Source: Saccharofermentans sp.
Lineage (GTDB): Bacteria; Bacillota; Clostridia; Saccharofermentanales; Saccharofermentanaceae
DNA: 64,000 nt
Assembly: GCA_016292135.1 (NCBI GenBank)
Contig: JAEFAZ010000001.1
Location: forward strand, 310,001-374,000
Direction of reading: 5' to 3'
In this document: piece by piece, positions 33,152 through 42,912 of the stretch
Numbering within the stretch: the first letter of the stretch is position 1
How the letters are laid out: each line of letters begins with the position of its first letter
The notes under the pieces: model-generated
The model's input: the letters and a program-made list of their open reading frames with translations, nothing else
Database searches by the model: none
Told to the model about the DNA's origin: nothing
Program-made: the position numbers and the translations under genes

Positions 33152-33934
33152 TTATTCAAACTCACGGAATCTCTTTATAGAGGTGCATTTTCCGGAATCA
33201 TCAGTATCGATTATAACACCGGCGACAAATCCCGGACCCTGTGCAGCTTCATATCTGGCGGGGATCTTGTCCACAAGGCGCGTCAGCGAAGTCTCGATAT
33301 CCATACCGAGCACGGAATCACATGCGCCGCACATACCGGCATCGGTTATGAATGCGGTACCCTTCGGAAGGACTTCCTCATCAGCGGTCTGAACATGTGT
33401 ATGGGTTCCAATGACAGCTGTCACTCTGCCGTCAAGATAATAACCCATAGCCTTCTTCTCGGAAGTGACTTCTGCATGGAAATCCAGAACGATGCCGTCA
33501 ACATCGTTCTCTTCTTTGATCATTGCGATAAGGCTGTCAGCGCACTTAAACGGGTTGTCACAATAAACGCCTGATTCTATCTGGCCGAGAAGATTTATTA
33601 CCGCTAACATATGTCCCTTATTTGACAGGATGCAGAAATCGTTGCCGGGCCAGTCAGGATTAACGTTTGCAGGTCTTACAATGCGGTCGAATTCCTTGAT
33701 GTGCCCGAAGAAATCCCTGTTGGAAAACGAATGATTTCCCAATGTCAGCGCATCAACACCGAGATCGAAAAGATCCTTTGCTATCTTGGCGGTAATTCCG
33801 AGACCTGCAGCAGAGTTTTCGGCATTAACTATGAAAAAATCAGGATCATATGTTGAGACCAGGTCCGGATAGACCGTCTCAAAGGCTCTTCTTCCGGACT
33901 GACCTACTATGTCACCGGCAAACAAGATACGCAT
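33152..33934 (-). CDS. ymdB: YmdB-family metallophosphoesterase
   Basis: A 260-residue binuclear-metal phosphoesterase of the TIGR00282 type. Metal ligands appear in MRILFAGDIVGQSG, NAENSAAG, LGNHSF, DFHAEVTSEK and GTHTHVQTAD. In Bacillus YmdB hydrolyses 2',3'-cyclic nucleotides and affects biofilm and sporulation; it is encoded near rny there as well. The frame opens earlier (33991), but the ATG at 33934 has an AAGGAGGG site and the standard N terminus. A terminator separates it from rny. Confidence 0.92.
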   Translation of the reverse strand: MRILFAGDIVGQSGRRAFETVYPDLVSTYDPDFFIVNAENSAAGLGITAKIAKDLFDLGVDALTLGNHSFSNRDFFGHIKEFDRIVRPANVNPDWPGNDFCILSNKGHMLAVINLLGQIESGVYCDNPFKCADSLIAMIKEENDVDGIVLDFHAEVTSEKKAMGYYLDGRVTAVIGTHTHVQTADEEVLPKGTAFITDAGMCGACDSVLGMDIETSLTRLVDKIPARYEAAQGPGFVAGVIIDTDDSGKCTSIKRFREFE

Positions 33935-33996
33935 AAGATCCCTCCTTTTATGATTTCGAAATTCACCGAATAATACCATAAAACAGGGCAAAGATA

Positions 33997-34022
33997 AAGG
34001 CTGCCCGGATCGGACAGCCTTT
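33997..34022 (-). terminator. Terminator after rny
   Basis: Stem AAAGGCTGTCC / GGGCAGCCTTT read on the minus strand, near perfect with a short loop, between the rny stop and the ymdB ribosome site. Confidence 0.65.
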
Positions 34023-34092
34023 ACTAATTGGTGGTTAATCTTCTAACAAACCGGTAGATTGTGATGAATATGATTCATCGATCGTTCTCGTG

Positions 34093-35670
34093 TTACTTAG
34101 CGAAATCCGATACCCTTGTCTCACGGATCATATTGACTTTGATCTCACCGGGATAATCCAATTCATCCTCGATGCGCTTACAGATCTTATGTGCTATAAG
34201 AGTCATGTCATCATCAGAAACCTTATCAGGTTCAACTATGACTCTAATCTCTCTGCCCGCCTGAATAGCAAAACACTTCTCAACACCCTCAAAGTCGGAT
34301 GCAATCTCTTCGAGTTTCTCGATCCTCTTGATATAGGTCTCGAGATTTTCTCTTCTTGCACCCGGTCTTGCAGCTGAAATAGCATCAGCAGCTGCAACCA
34401 GGACAGCGACGGGAGTCTGAGGATCCACATCACCATGATGTGCCTCGACAGCATTGATGATCTCGTTCGATTCATGGTATTTCTTGGCAATGTCGACACC
34501 CAGCTGGACATGTGATCCATCCTGTTCAAAGTCGACGGCCTTACCGATATCGTGAAGCAAACCCGCTCTCTTTGCGAAGTTGACGTCCAATCCCAGTTCA
34601 GCAGCCATCATGCCTGCTATAAGCGAGACTTCGATCGAATGCTGCAATACATTCTGTCCAAAGCTGGTACGATACTTCAAGCGACCCAATGTCTTGATAA
34701 GTTCGGGATGCAGATTGATAACACCCGTATCGTAAGCGGCCTTCTCGCCTTCCTGTTTGATTACCTGGGATATCTCTTTCTTAGCTTTGTTAACCATCTC
34801 TTCGATCCTTGCCGGATGGATCCTGCCGTCAACTACGAGTTTTTCGATAGCCAGTCTTGCTATCTCACGGCGAATGGGATCAAACGACGATATGATAATG
34901 GCTTCCGGTGTATCGTCTATGATAAGATCAACACCCGTTATAGTCTCGATCGCACGTATGTTACGGCCCTCACGACCGATGATACGTCCCTTCATCTCAT
35001 CATTCGGCAGATTTACTACTGACACGGTTACTTCAGAAACATAGTCGGACGCATATCTCTGAATGCAGGATACGATGATGTCCTTACTTACTCTGTCTGC
35101 TTCTGATTTCGTCTTCTCCACCATCTGCTTGAGCATCGTAGCCATATCATGGCTGTATTCACGCTCAGCTGCTTCCATAACAAGAGTCCTTGCATCTGCA
35201 ATGGAAAGTCCTGATACTTTCTCCAGTTCGACCTGCTTACGCGCCTCAAGATCCTTTACACGAAGTTCATGTTCGGATATAGATGCCAATTTACGGTCGA
35301 TCTCCTCCTGTTTGCGTTCGGTGTTTGCTTGAATACGGTTGATATTCTCTTCCTTTTGTTCAAGTCTGTTGCGTTCCTTGTTGATCTCACTCTTTCTTTC
35401 ACGGGCATCTTTCTCCAATTCGGATTTTGCCTTAGTGATCTCTTCCTTGGCCTGCAACAATAACTCGCGCTTGTCGCTCTCGGCTTGCTTGCGGGCATTT
35501 TCCACAAGCTTGTCATTTTCCTCGGACTGCTTGACAGCATTCTCTTCCAATTCCAGCTGTTTTTTTGATAAACCTTTTTTGAAAAACAGAAAAGTTATAA
35601 ACCATCCGAGAAGAATGCCGACAATAAGTGCAACACAAGCAACGATTAGTCTGATTATAAAATCATCCAC
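34093..35670 (-). CDS. rny: Ribonuclease Y
   Basis: About 525 residues. This endoribonuclease starts mRNA decay in many Firmicutes. An N-terminal transmembrane helix is followed by a long charged coiled coil (about 30-200), a KH domain ([20 protein letters not shown]) and an HD domain (HDIGKAVD, with HHGD nearby). The frame reaches a TTG at 35688, but that codon overlaps the GGAGG site. The GTG at 35670 lies 11 bases after GGAGG and gives the usual RNase Y start, just ahead of the membrane helix. Confidence 0.95.
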   Translation of the reverse strand: MDDFIIRLIVACVALIVGILLGWFITFLFFKKGLSKKQLELEENAVKQSEENDKLVENARKQAESDKRELLLQAKEEITKAKSELEKDARERKSEINKERNRLEQKEENINRIQANTERKQEEIDRKLASISEHELRVKDLEARKQVELEKVSGLSIADARTLVMEAAEREYSHDMATMLKQMVEKTKSEADRVSKDIIVSCIQRYASDYVSEVTVSVVNLPNDEMKGRIIGREGRNIRAIETITGVDLIIDDTPEAIIISSFDPIRREIARLAIEKLVVDGRIHPARIEEMVNKAKKEISQVIKQEGEKAAYDTGVINLHPELIKTLGRLKYRTSFGQNVLQHSIEVSLIAGMMAAELGLDVNFAKRAGLLHDIGKAVDFEQDGSHVQLGVDIAKKYHESNEIINAVEAHHGDVDPQTPVAVLVAAADAISAARPGARRENLETYIKRIEKLEEIASDFEGVEKCFAIQAGREIRVIVEPDKVSDDDMTLIAHKICKRIEDELDYPGEIKVNMIRETRVSDFAK

Positions 35671-35788
35671 GTCGGTACTCACCTCCAATATTTAGTTGTC
35701 AAAGATCAATTGATTAATGGCTCTGACAAGCCATTTGTTATTGTATAAATAAATATAAACAATGTCAAATATGCAATATATAAGTAAA

Positions 35789-35809
35789 CAGACGCCCTGA
35801 AGGCGTCTG
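35789..35809 (-). terminator. Terminator after the PEBP lipoprotein gene
   Basis: Perfect 8-bp stem CAGACGCC / GGCGTCTG with a 5-base loop, followed on the minus strand by TTTACTT, just past the lipoprotein stop. Confidence 0.65.
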
Positions 35810-35829
35810 CTTTGTCATATATTCAAGCC

Positions 35830-36984
35830 TTATTGATAGCGGACATAATGTCCGTCAAGCCTGCCGTATGCCAGAACATTGAACTTCTTGCCGTCCTTGC
35901 CCTTATCGAGGTTCAGATAGATGAAGTCGATGTCATTCCCGGCTGTATCGAAATTCATATGGTAATCTTCACAGTCGTCTTTAAGAGCAAATACAAAGAC
36001 CGAATAGGTATGCAGCGAACCGTATGGCGGATAAGGTCCGACATATTCATTCCCAGGGCCGTTCTTTCCGATGGCGCCCGATTCCAGCGAAAACTTGTCG
36101 GTGACAACATCCATATGGAGCCATTTCCCGTCAATCATGACGACAACATACTTGCTTGCCCCTTCCACAACATCCCACCTGAGCTCAGGTGACAGGTTTT
36201 CGCCGTCATTTGTATTGGTGATCTTAGGATCCCACATGTAATCGATAAGATCATCAGAATAAACATCAAACTTAGGAAGATCCGAAAAGCAGATATAGCT
36301 GATATAAGTCTCTGATCTCATGATCAGGTCTTCTTCAGTCGCAGGTAATGCAGCCAGGAAATCACTGAAAGTACTTCCCTTTACATCGGCTGACACCTTT
36401 ATGCTTCCGTTGAAAGATCCTCCCCTGCCGTAACAAAGGACAACAGAACCGTCCTTGTATACATAGCTGTCATCAAAATACAGGTCCATTATATAGTCCT
36501 GAAAGCCGTTACAATCAATGATAATATCAAATGTCGTAAATATCTTGAGCAGCATACAGGCTGTCCCTGCGCTGTCCTTGCCGGCCGAAGACCTGATGCC
36601 CTTGCTCTCATCTGAGAATCGGATATAAAACTTGCCCTTCTTCCCCGAGAATCTCTCTTCGAGCGTAGGCATTACAGATCTTGCATCATCCGTCTCAATA
36701 AACCATACAGAATTTAAAAGCTTATAGTGTTCCGGAACATTCCATCCGCTGATCTCCTCTTTCGAAAAGCTCCAGGGAGCATCAGCGTTATCTCTGACAT
36801 AAGTCGTTGTATATTCGATCTCCTGAGGGATCATCCCGGCTGTGATCTTCTCAATCCTCTTTTCAGTCTTCACAAGAGGAACCGTGCTCTCACCGGCATT
36901 ACCGGTCTTACCTGCACTGTTGCAGCCTGCAACGATTAGAGCCAAAACAAATACGGAAGCAAACAAATAAACATTCTTACGCAT
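35830..36984 (-). CDS. Lipoprotein with C-terminal PEBP (YbhB/RKIP-like) domain
   Basis: 384 residues. The signal peptide ends in a lipobox, LIVAGC (lipidated C21). An N-terminal domain of about 200 residues, which I do not recognise, is followed by a phosphatidylethanolamine-binding-protein fold: LSPELRWDVVEGA, then NGPGNEYVGPYPPYGSLHTY with the ligand-pocket motif, and VFALKDD. PEBP proteins bind phospholipid head groups or inhibit enzymes; a lipid-anchored two-domain form is unusual. The ATG at 36984 is preceded by GGGGGGTGG and avoids an upstream extension. It is a single-gene unit. Confidence 0.82.
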   Translation of the reverse strand: MRKNVYLFASVFVLALIVAGCNSAGKTGNAGESTVPLVKTEKRIEKITAGMIPQEIEYTTTYVRDNADAPWSFSKEEISGWNVPEHYKLLNSVWFIETDDARSVMPTLEERFSGKKGKFYIRFSDESKGIRSSAGKDSAGTACMLLKIFTTFDIIIDCNGFQDYIMDLYFDDSYVYKDGSVVLCYGRGGSFNGSIKVSADVKGSTFSDFLAALPATEEDLIMRSETYISYICFSDLPKFDVYSDDLIDYMWDPKITNTNDGENLSPELRWDVVEGASKYVVVMIDGKWLHMDVVTDKFSLESGAIGKNGPGNEYVGPYPPYGSLHTYSVFVFALKDDCEDYHMNFDTAGNDIDFIYLNLDKGKDGKKFNVLAYGRLDGHYVRYQ

Positions 36985-37080
36985 GGATGATCCACCCCCC
37001 TTATCCATATTGCCCTCATTATATCAAAGTCAAATAGTGTAAAATACATGAGGAATTACAGAACAATAACGGAGAAAGAT

Positions 37081-38034
37081 ATGAAGGCGGATCTGACCGT
37101 AACATCTGAATATGACGGATCTACAATAAGGGCTTTCCTTGCAGGCAAGCTCTTCATGAGCTCTACCATGATCAAGAAAGCCAAGCTCTACGGGACCGTT
37201 GAGGTGAACGGTGAACATCAGATAATCAAATACATCTTACATACAGGAGATCAGGTCCATATCGAATATAATGATGATGCGCTTGTCTCCCCTGACCCTG
37301 ATATCGATATCATCTATAACTGTCCGGATTACCTCGTTGTAAACAAGCCTTCCGGAATGGTCACTCACCCGACGCACGGTCATCTGGAAGATTCGCTCAT
37401 AACAAGACTTCACGCCGATATGCCGCTACATCCCGTGATGAGGCTTGACCGTGAGACATCAGGCCTGATCGTTATCGCAACCAACGGATATGCGCACAAT
37501 ACACTTGCGAAATATGCTTCGATCGAAAAGCGTTATCTTGCTGCCGTATACGGAGTCATGACGCCGTCATCCGGAAGGATAGATCTCCCGATCGCAAGAA
37601 GACCAGGTTCGGTAATGATAAGGCAGCCTGACCCGAACGGCCGTGAATGTATTACGGATTACAGAACTATCGTAACGGACGATTTAAACAACATCTCTCT
37701 TGTCGAGTTTTCGCTGCTTACAGGCAGATGCCATCAGATACGGGTTCATTCCCTTGCAAACGGGCACCCTCTTGTTGGAGACGGGCTCTATGGGCCAAAC
37801 TCCATAGATAACCCGGCAGACGACATTTTGAAAGATCTTTGGGGTGATACAGCTGCTCTTGATCAAAAAGCAGGCAGAGTCGCTCTGCATGCTTATTATC
37901 TTAAGTTTACGGATAAACTTTCAGATCCTGCTGAAGAGAGGATCTTCGTAAGTCCACTTCCCGAAGATATCAGGAGTCTTTTTTCTCCTGCATCACTTGT
38001 AGGAATCGATAAGTTTTTCGGCAAGCTTGATTGA
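37081..38034 (+). CDS. RluA-family pseudouridine synthase
   Basis: 317 residues. An N-terminal S4 domain is followed by the catalytic motif HPVMRLDRETSGLIVIA and GRCHQIRVHSLANGHPLVGD. It is a paralogue of the RluD-like enzyme at 31.7 kb but clearly diverged, so a different RNA site is likely. An in-frame ATG at 37048 has no ribosome site. The ATG at 37081 has GGAGAAAG at good spacing, so I use that. The last 42 bases overlap the end of recN on the other strand. Confidence 0.9.
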   Translation: MKADLTVTSEYDGSTIRAFLAGKLFMSSTMIKKAKLYGTVEVNGEHQIIKYILHTGDQVHIEYNDDALVSPDPDIDIIYNCPDYLVVNKPSGMVTHPTHGHLEDSLITRLHADMPLHPVMRLDRETSGLIVIATNGYAHNTLAKYASIEKRYLAAVYGVMTPSSGRIDLPIARRPGSVMIRQPDPNGRECITDYRTIVTDDLNNISLVEFSLLTGRCHQIRVHSLANGHPLVGDGLYGPNSIDNPADDILKDLWGDTAALDQKAGRVALHAYYLKFTDKLSDPAEERIFVSPLPEDIRSLFSPASLVGIDKFFGKLD

Positions 38035-39666
38035 TTCTTCTTCAGAAGAGCCTGAGAGCATCCTTGATACTTCCCTTACCTTGCCATCTCCTTTGACAGC
38101 TTCGATAAGAGCAGTGGTCTTATTATCCTTAAAGCTCTTTCCGGCAACGAAATTATTGTCAGCACAGGCTGCGATCTGAGCTGTATGAGTAACGCAGAGC
38201 ACCTGATGGACTCTCGAGATCGATCTCAATTTATCGGCAATACCATTGGCAGCTGCGCCTGAGATACCAGTATCGATCTCATCGAAGATAAGAGTAGGCG
38301 TGCTGTCGGCAAAGGTTAGTATGTTCTTGACCGCAAGCATTATCCTGGAAGCCTCACCGCCTGATGCCGTGCTCGACAGTGGTCTCGGAGGAAGTCCCGG
38401 ATTGGCGGAAAAGAGAAAAGATATATCTTCCGTTCCGTTTGAAGAGAAGAACTTCTCTCTGGGGCGCTCTTTAAAACTGACAACGAACTCAGCTTTAGGG
38501 ATCTCAAGATCCGCGAGTTCCTTAACGATGGCTTTCTCAAGTTTACCTGCCGCTTTGTGTCTTATGTCAGACAGCCTCCCTGCTGCATCTATTAGTTCTT
38601 TCTCGAGTGAAGCAAGTTCAGATCTAAGCATGGCATATCTTTCCTTATCGTTATCGATATTGGAAAGCTCTTCTGAACACTTATCCCTGAATGCATTGAT
38701 CTCTGTTACCGAGTTGCCATATTTGGATTTAAGTTCAAAGAGAAGGCCGATCCTTGCGTTGATCTGATCTATCTTATCTCCGTCCAGAGAAAGCTCGGAA
38801 CACTTGCGTGAGATATCGTCAGACAGAGCCCTTATCTCAAGAGTTAAGCTCTCATATCTTTCTGCCATTTCTTCGAATTCAGAGTCTGACTTGGATATCT
38901 TGGAGATAAGCCTTGATGCCGTTGAGGAATCATCAGCTGCGGCTGCTGTAAGGTCCTGTGCCCTTAAGATATCTTCTGCGAAATTCTTATAATCTTCTGC
39001 TTTCTTCTTATCTTTAAAGAGGCTCTCTTCTTCCTCCGGAACAAAAGCGGCCTTATCGATCTCAGCTACGACATATTCAAGGTACTCCCTTCTCTGCTTT
39101 ATCTTTTCGGGAGAAGCCTTGAGCAATCTCATATCGTGAACTGTTTCTTTATATCTCCCAAGGAGATCACGGTATTCATCAAGAGTCTTAAGAGCCTTGT
39201 CTCCTGCAAATCTGTCAAGGAGCTCAGAGTGGTAGTTCTCATCGAATATCTTCTGGGTATCGTACTGGCCATGGATCTCAACGAGGAAAACGGCGATGTC
39301 GCGAAGAGCGGAAATATTGACTGTTGTACCGTTTATCCTTGCGATAGTGCGTCCGTTCTCGTAAATGGTCCTGCTTAAGATCAGGAGTTTATCATCACCG
39401 ATCTCAATTCCAGAAGATTCAAGCAGCGGCAGAATTTCTTTGTCTGATAAGGATGAGATATCGAAAACAGCCTCAACAAAAGCTCTGTCCTGCCCCGCCC
39501 TGATAAGATCCTTCGAGGATTTTCCGCCGAGGATCAGGCTTATCGCATCTACGAGCAAAGATTTACCGGCACCGGTCTCGCCTGAGATTACATTAAGACC
39601 TGAAGCCGGCTCGAAGACTGCATTGGATATAACAGCAAAATTGTCTATCTCAAGTCTTATCAGCAA
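37993..39666 (-). CDS. recN: DNA repair ATPase RecN
   Basis: A 557-residue SMC-like protein acting at double-strand breaks. Walker A is ISGETGAGKSLLVDAISL near residue 28; a central coiled coil spans about 160-380; the ABC signature and Walker B come late (STASGGEASRIMLAVKNIL, LIFDEIDTGISG). The start appears to be TTG inside the end of argR (17-base overlap) with AAGGAG ten bases upstream. The gene converges on and overlaps the RluA-family gene by 42 bases. Confidence 0.95.
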   Translation of the reverse strand: MLIRLEIDNFAVISNAVFEPASGLNVISGETGAGKSLLVDAISLILGGKSSKDLIRAGQDRAFVEAVFDISSLSDKEILPLLESSGIEIGDDKLLILSRTIYENGRTIARINGTTVNISALRDIAVFLVEIHGQYDTQKIFDENYHSELLDRFAGDKALKTLDEYRDLLGRYKETVHDMRLLKASPEKIKQRREYLEYVVAEIDKAAFVPEEEESLFKDKKKAEDYKNFAEDILRAQDLTAAAADDSSTASRLISKISKSDSEFEEMAERYESLTLEIRALSDDISRKCSELSLDGDKIDQINARIGLLFELKSKYGNSVTEINAFRDKCSEELSNIDNDKERYAMLRSELASLEKELIDAAGRLSDIRHKAAGKLEKAIVKELADLEIPKAEFVVSFKERPREKFFSSNGTEDISFLFSANPGLPPRPLSSTASGGEASRIMLAVKNILTFADSTPTLIFDEIDTGISGAAANGIADKLRSISRVHQVLCVTHTAQIAACADNNFVAGKSFKDNKTTALIEAVKGDGKVREVSRMLSGSSEEESIKLAEKLIDSYK

Positions 39667-40123
39667 AACCCGTTATCTCCTTTATGTTATCTGAGAGCTG
39701 CTTTGCCTGAGCCTCACCCCTGGTCGCCACAAAGATAGTATCATCGCCTGCTATGGTTCCGACTATCTCAGGATGGTTCAAAGAATCCAAAGCGGATCCT
39801 GCAGCCTGAGCCATGCCCGGCAGTGTCTTTATCACGACTATATTCATGGCAACTGATATGCCTGTCAAAGAATTGGAAAAGACAGATAAAAGCCTGTCAG
39901 GTGCCGTATTGATAAACTTTTCGGTAATGGCATAACCTGTCGTGCCGTCCTGAAGGGTCTGCTTGACGATGCCTAATTCCTTGATATCGCGGCTTATCGT
40001 TGCCTGAGTCGCATTAAAACCGGACTGCCTTACCAGGCTCGTAAGTTCTTCCTGGGTGGAGACTTTGCGGGTCATGATGAGTTCAGTAATAAGATCCTGT
40101 CTCGCATTCTTGGGCTTATTCAT
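39650..40123 (-). CDS. argR: Arginine repressor ArgR
   Basis: A 157-residue hexameric repressor of arginine genes. The N-terminal winged helix has SQEELTSLVRQSGF-like sequence and the recognition helix ATQATISRDIKEL. The C-terminal arginine-binding, hexamerising domain has GTIAGDDTIFVATR. The frame opens at 40252, but the ATG at 40123 has AGAGG upstream and gives the normal length; it overlaps nadK by 8 bases. Lying between nadK and recN is the conserved Firmicutes order. Confidence 0.94.
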   Translation of the reverse strand: MNKPKNARQDLITELIMTRKVSTQEELTSLVRQSGFNATQATISRDIKELGIVKQTLQDGTTGYAITEKFINTAPDRLLSVFSNSLTGISVAMNIVVIKTLPGMAQAAGSALDSLNHPEIVGTIAGDDTIFVATRGEAQAKQLSDNIKEITGFADKT

Positions 40124-40934
40124 AGAAACTGCCTCTCTGGAGGATCTTCTTTCTGACATCTTTGAAGAAACTGTTCTTATCGAAACAGACCGTCTTACAG
40201 GGTTTGTCGTAACCTGTGATCCTGACCGTGTCCTTATGAGCGAGTTCGGCAAAACGTCTTCCGTCCGGCGTGATTATGGGGGACGATTCAAATTCTCCGA
40301 GGCCTATCTCGATAACGGAATCCTTGCCTGCGATATATGAATAACCATAGAAAGTATTTGAACATACAGGGGTTACGATGATGTCGTTCATATAGGGCAT
40401 CATGATGGGACCGCCTGCAGCCAGCGAATATGCCGTAGATCCGGTCGCTGTCGCAACGACAAGGCCGTCACCTCTGAAGGTCTCGATCTTATTGCCGTCG
40501 ATGGAAAGATCAAGATTAGTAACATGAGGCCAGTCTCCGCGGCATACGATAACATCATTAAGGCAGAAATCAGAAGCCTTGATATTGCCGTGCTTATCAA
40601 GAAGTTCGACCTTGAGCGTGTTGCGCTCGATAAGATCGTATTCGCCCTTGATGAGCTTGGGGATGTCCCTGTCGATATCTTTCTCGTTGATCGATGTAAG
40701 GAAGCCGACACTGCCTTTGTTGATGCCGACAAACTCACAGCCGCTGTTAAGATACTTATGGATAACGCTGAGGAAGGTGCCGTCACCACCAATGGATATG
40801 ATGACACCGACGGGATCGTCAGGAGAAGGCTCGATCACCACTTCAGCGCCCAAAGACTCCATAAGGTCCTTTGTACGCATAGCGACCTTTAGATCAACAT
40901 CTCTTTTGATATTTGATACGATGCCGTACTTCAT
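40116..40934 (-). CDS. nadK: NAD kinase
   Basis: A 272-residue enzyme that phosphorylates NAD+ to NADP+. The catalytic motif SIGGDGTFLSV (GGDG) and LNDVIVCRG, then GDGLVVATATGSTAYSLAAGGP, are complete. Of two close in-frame ATGs, the one at 40934 has GAGGAAG at the right distance; the other overlaps that site. In many Firmicutes the rRNA methyltransferase gene tlyA lies between dxs and nadK; it is missing here. Confidence 0.94.
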   Translation of the reverse strand: MKYGIVSNIKRDVDLKVAMRTKDLMESLGAEVVIEPSPDDPVGVIISIGGDGTFLSVIHKYLNSGCEFVGINKGSVGFLTSINEKDIDRDIPKLIKGEYDLIERNTLKVELLDKHGNIKASDFCLNDVIVCRGDWPHVTNLDLSIDGNKIETFRGDGLVVATATGSTAYSLAAGGPIMMPYMNDIIVTPVCSNTFYGYSYIAGKDSVIEIGLGEFESSPIITPDGRRFAELAHKDTVRITGYDKPCKTVCFDKNSFFKDVRKKILQRGSFYE

Positions 40935-41013
40935 AAAACACTTCCTCATAGATGATCATTAGAAGTTTAACATATCAGAAGCGAAAATTAAATTCTATGA
41001 AACAAGGACAAGA

Positions 41014-42912
41014 TCAGCCTTTTATGGTCTTAATGATCCTGTCAGCAACGGATCTGCCGTCGATAGCAGCTATCTCCTTCTGTCTTGCCTGGGATGCTGC
41101 CCTGATGACAGGATCATTCACACCGATATTGGTGACTTCATGATCTGTTGATAAAAGATGTGAGATATAAGTTCCGGCACCGCCTTCAGTTATTCCTTCT
41201 TCAAGAGTAAAGACGTAACGGATACCGGATGTAATGTCATTTAAGACCTTGCTGTCTAAGGGCTTTACCAATGCAAGATTGACATGTTTGCCTAGAACGC
41301 CTTGCTCTTCAAGTAATGAAGCTGCTTTCTGACCATCCGCAAATGAAGTTCCGATCGAGATGATGCAGTATTCATTGCCCTTATCGTATGCTGTATAAGG
41401 CATGATGATATCAGAATAATCATCGGAAGCTGACGAAGGCTCGGACATATCCTGGGAATATGTATTGATCTCTTCCGATCCTCTCGGATATCTTATTGCA
41501 CAGGGACCTTCAACTGTTCCTGTCGCATATTCCAAAGCTCTTTGAAGCGACTTATAATCTCTGGGCGCTATAACGGTCATATTGGGCATGGAGCAGAACA
41601 TATTAAGGTCATAGAGACCATGGTGTGTATGTCCGTCATTGCCGACAAGACCTGCCCTGTCCATCGCAAATACGACATGAAGGTTCATGTAGCAGATATC
41701 GTGAAGGATCTCGTCATACGCCCTCTGGATAAAGGTAGAATATATAGCGACAACAGGCTTAAAGCCTTCGAGGGCAAGACCTGCCGCCATCGTAACGCAG
41801 TGTTCTTCCGCTATGCCGCAGTCGAAGAATCTCTCGGGGAACTTGAAAGAATAATCAACAAGACCTGTTCCCTGTGCCATCGCTGCACAGATCACGGCTA
41901 TCTTCTTGTCTTTCATCGACAGTTCGATCATCTTATTTCCGAAAACGGATGTATAGGACCTTCCGCATGATGATATCTTGCCTGTTGCGATATCGAAACC
42001 CGATACGCCGTGGAAATCGGACGGGGTATCCTCTGCAGGCTTATATCCCTTGCCCTTCCTGGTAACGATATGAAGAAGGACCGGACCCGAAAGATCCTTA
42101 ACGGCATCTATGTTCTTGATAAGTGCCTCCGTATCATGTCCGTCTACGATCCCGTAATATAACAGACCAAGATCTTCAAATATAGTCGGTTTTTTCCTGT
42201 AGACAATGAACCTGAACCAGTCCTTTATCGCGATCATGAGCTTCATGATGGGTTTTCCGAGTACAGGCATTTCCTTTTTCAGGAAGGATTCCGTTGAATG
42301 CTTCGCAGAAATATATCCGCTGTTAACACGGATGTTTGCAAGATGTTTTGATAAGCCGCCGACATTACGGTCAATGCTCATCTCATTATCATTAAGGATT
42401 ATGAGCATGCGGGACTTCTTCTGACCTATATCATTAATGGCTTCGTATGCAAGACCGCTGTTAAGAGACCCGTCACCGATAACGGCAACCACGTAATTAT
42501 CTTCACCTTTAAGGTCCCTTGCCCTGGCAAGACCGACTGCAGCAGATACGGAAGTCGAACTGTGTCCAGTGTCCAGTCTGTCATAAGGACTTTCACTGAT
42601 CCTGGGGAAACCGGATATTCCGCCCTCCTGTCTAAGTGAGTCAAACCTTTCAAAACGGCCCGTAAGCAGTTTATAGGAATAGCTCTGGTGTCCTACATCC
42701 CAGATGATCTTGTCTTTCTTGTAATCGAAAACGGAAAGCAGAGCGACAGTAAGCTCGACGACACCGAGATTGGAAGCCAGATGTCCGCCGTTTTTCGAAA
42801 CTGTAGAGATGATCTTGTCACGAAGTTCGTTGCAAAGAATGATCCTTTCATCAGGAGAAAGGCTCTTGATCTTCTCTTCATTTAGATTTTCCGACAGGAT
42901 CTTATATTCCAT
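41014..42912 (-). CDS. dxs: 1-deoxy-D-xylulose-5-phosphate synthase
   Basis: A 632-residue thiamine-diphosphate enzyme that condenses pyruvate and glyceraldehyde 3-phosphate, the first step of the MEP isoprenoid pathway. The N terminus has IWDVGHQSYSYKLLTGR; the ThDP site is GDGSLNSGLAYEAIND; the transketolase pyrimidine domain has DCGIAEEHCVTMAAGLA and DRAGLVGNDGHTHHG. Full length. It directly follows ispA, so two isoprenoid genes are coupled. Confidence 0.96.
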   Translation of the reverse strand: MEYKILSENLNEEKIKSLSPDERIILCNELRDKIISTVSKNGGHLASNLGVVELTVALLSVFDYKKDKIIWDVGHQSYSYKLLTGRFERFDSLRQEGGISGFPRISESPYDRLDTGHSSTSVSAAVGLARARDLKGEDNYVVAVIGDGSLNSGLAYEAINDIGQKKSRMLIILNDNEMSIDRNVGGLSKHLANIRVNSGYISAKHSTESFLKKEMPVLGKPIMKLMIAIKDWFRFIVYRKKPTIFEDLGLLYYGIVDGHDTEALIKNIDAVKDLSGPVLLHIVTRKGKGYKPAEDTPSDFHGVSGFDIATGKISSCGRSYTSVFGNKMIELSMKDKKIAVICAAMAQGTGLVDYSFKFPERFFDCGIAEEHCVTMAAGLALEGFKPVVAIYSTFIQRAYDEILHDICYMNLHVVFAMDRAGLVGNDGHTHHGLYDLNMFCSMPNMTVIAPRDYKSLQRALEYATGTVEGPCAIRYPRGSEEINTYSQDMSEPSSASDDYSDIIMPYTAYDKGNEYCIISIGTSFADGQKAASLLEEQGVLGKHVNLALVKPLDSKVLNDITSGIRYVFTLEEGITEGGAGTYISHLLSTDHEVTNIGVNDPVIRAASQARQKEIAAIDGRSVADRIIKTIKG

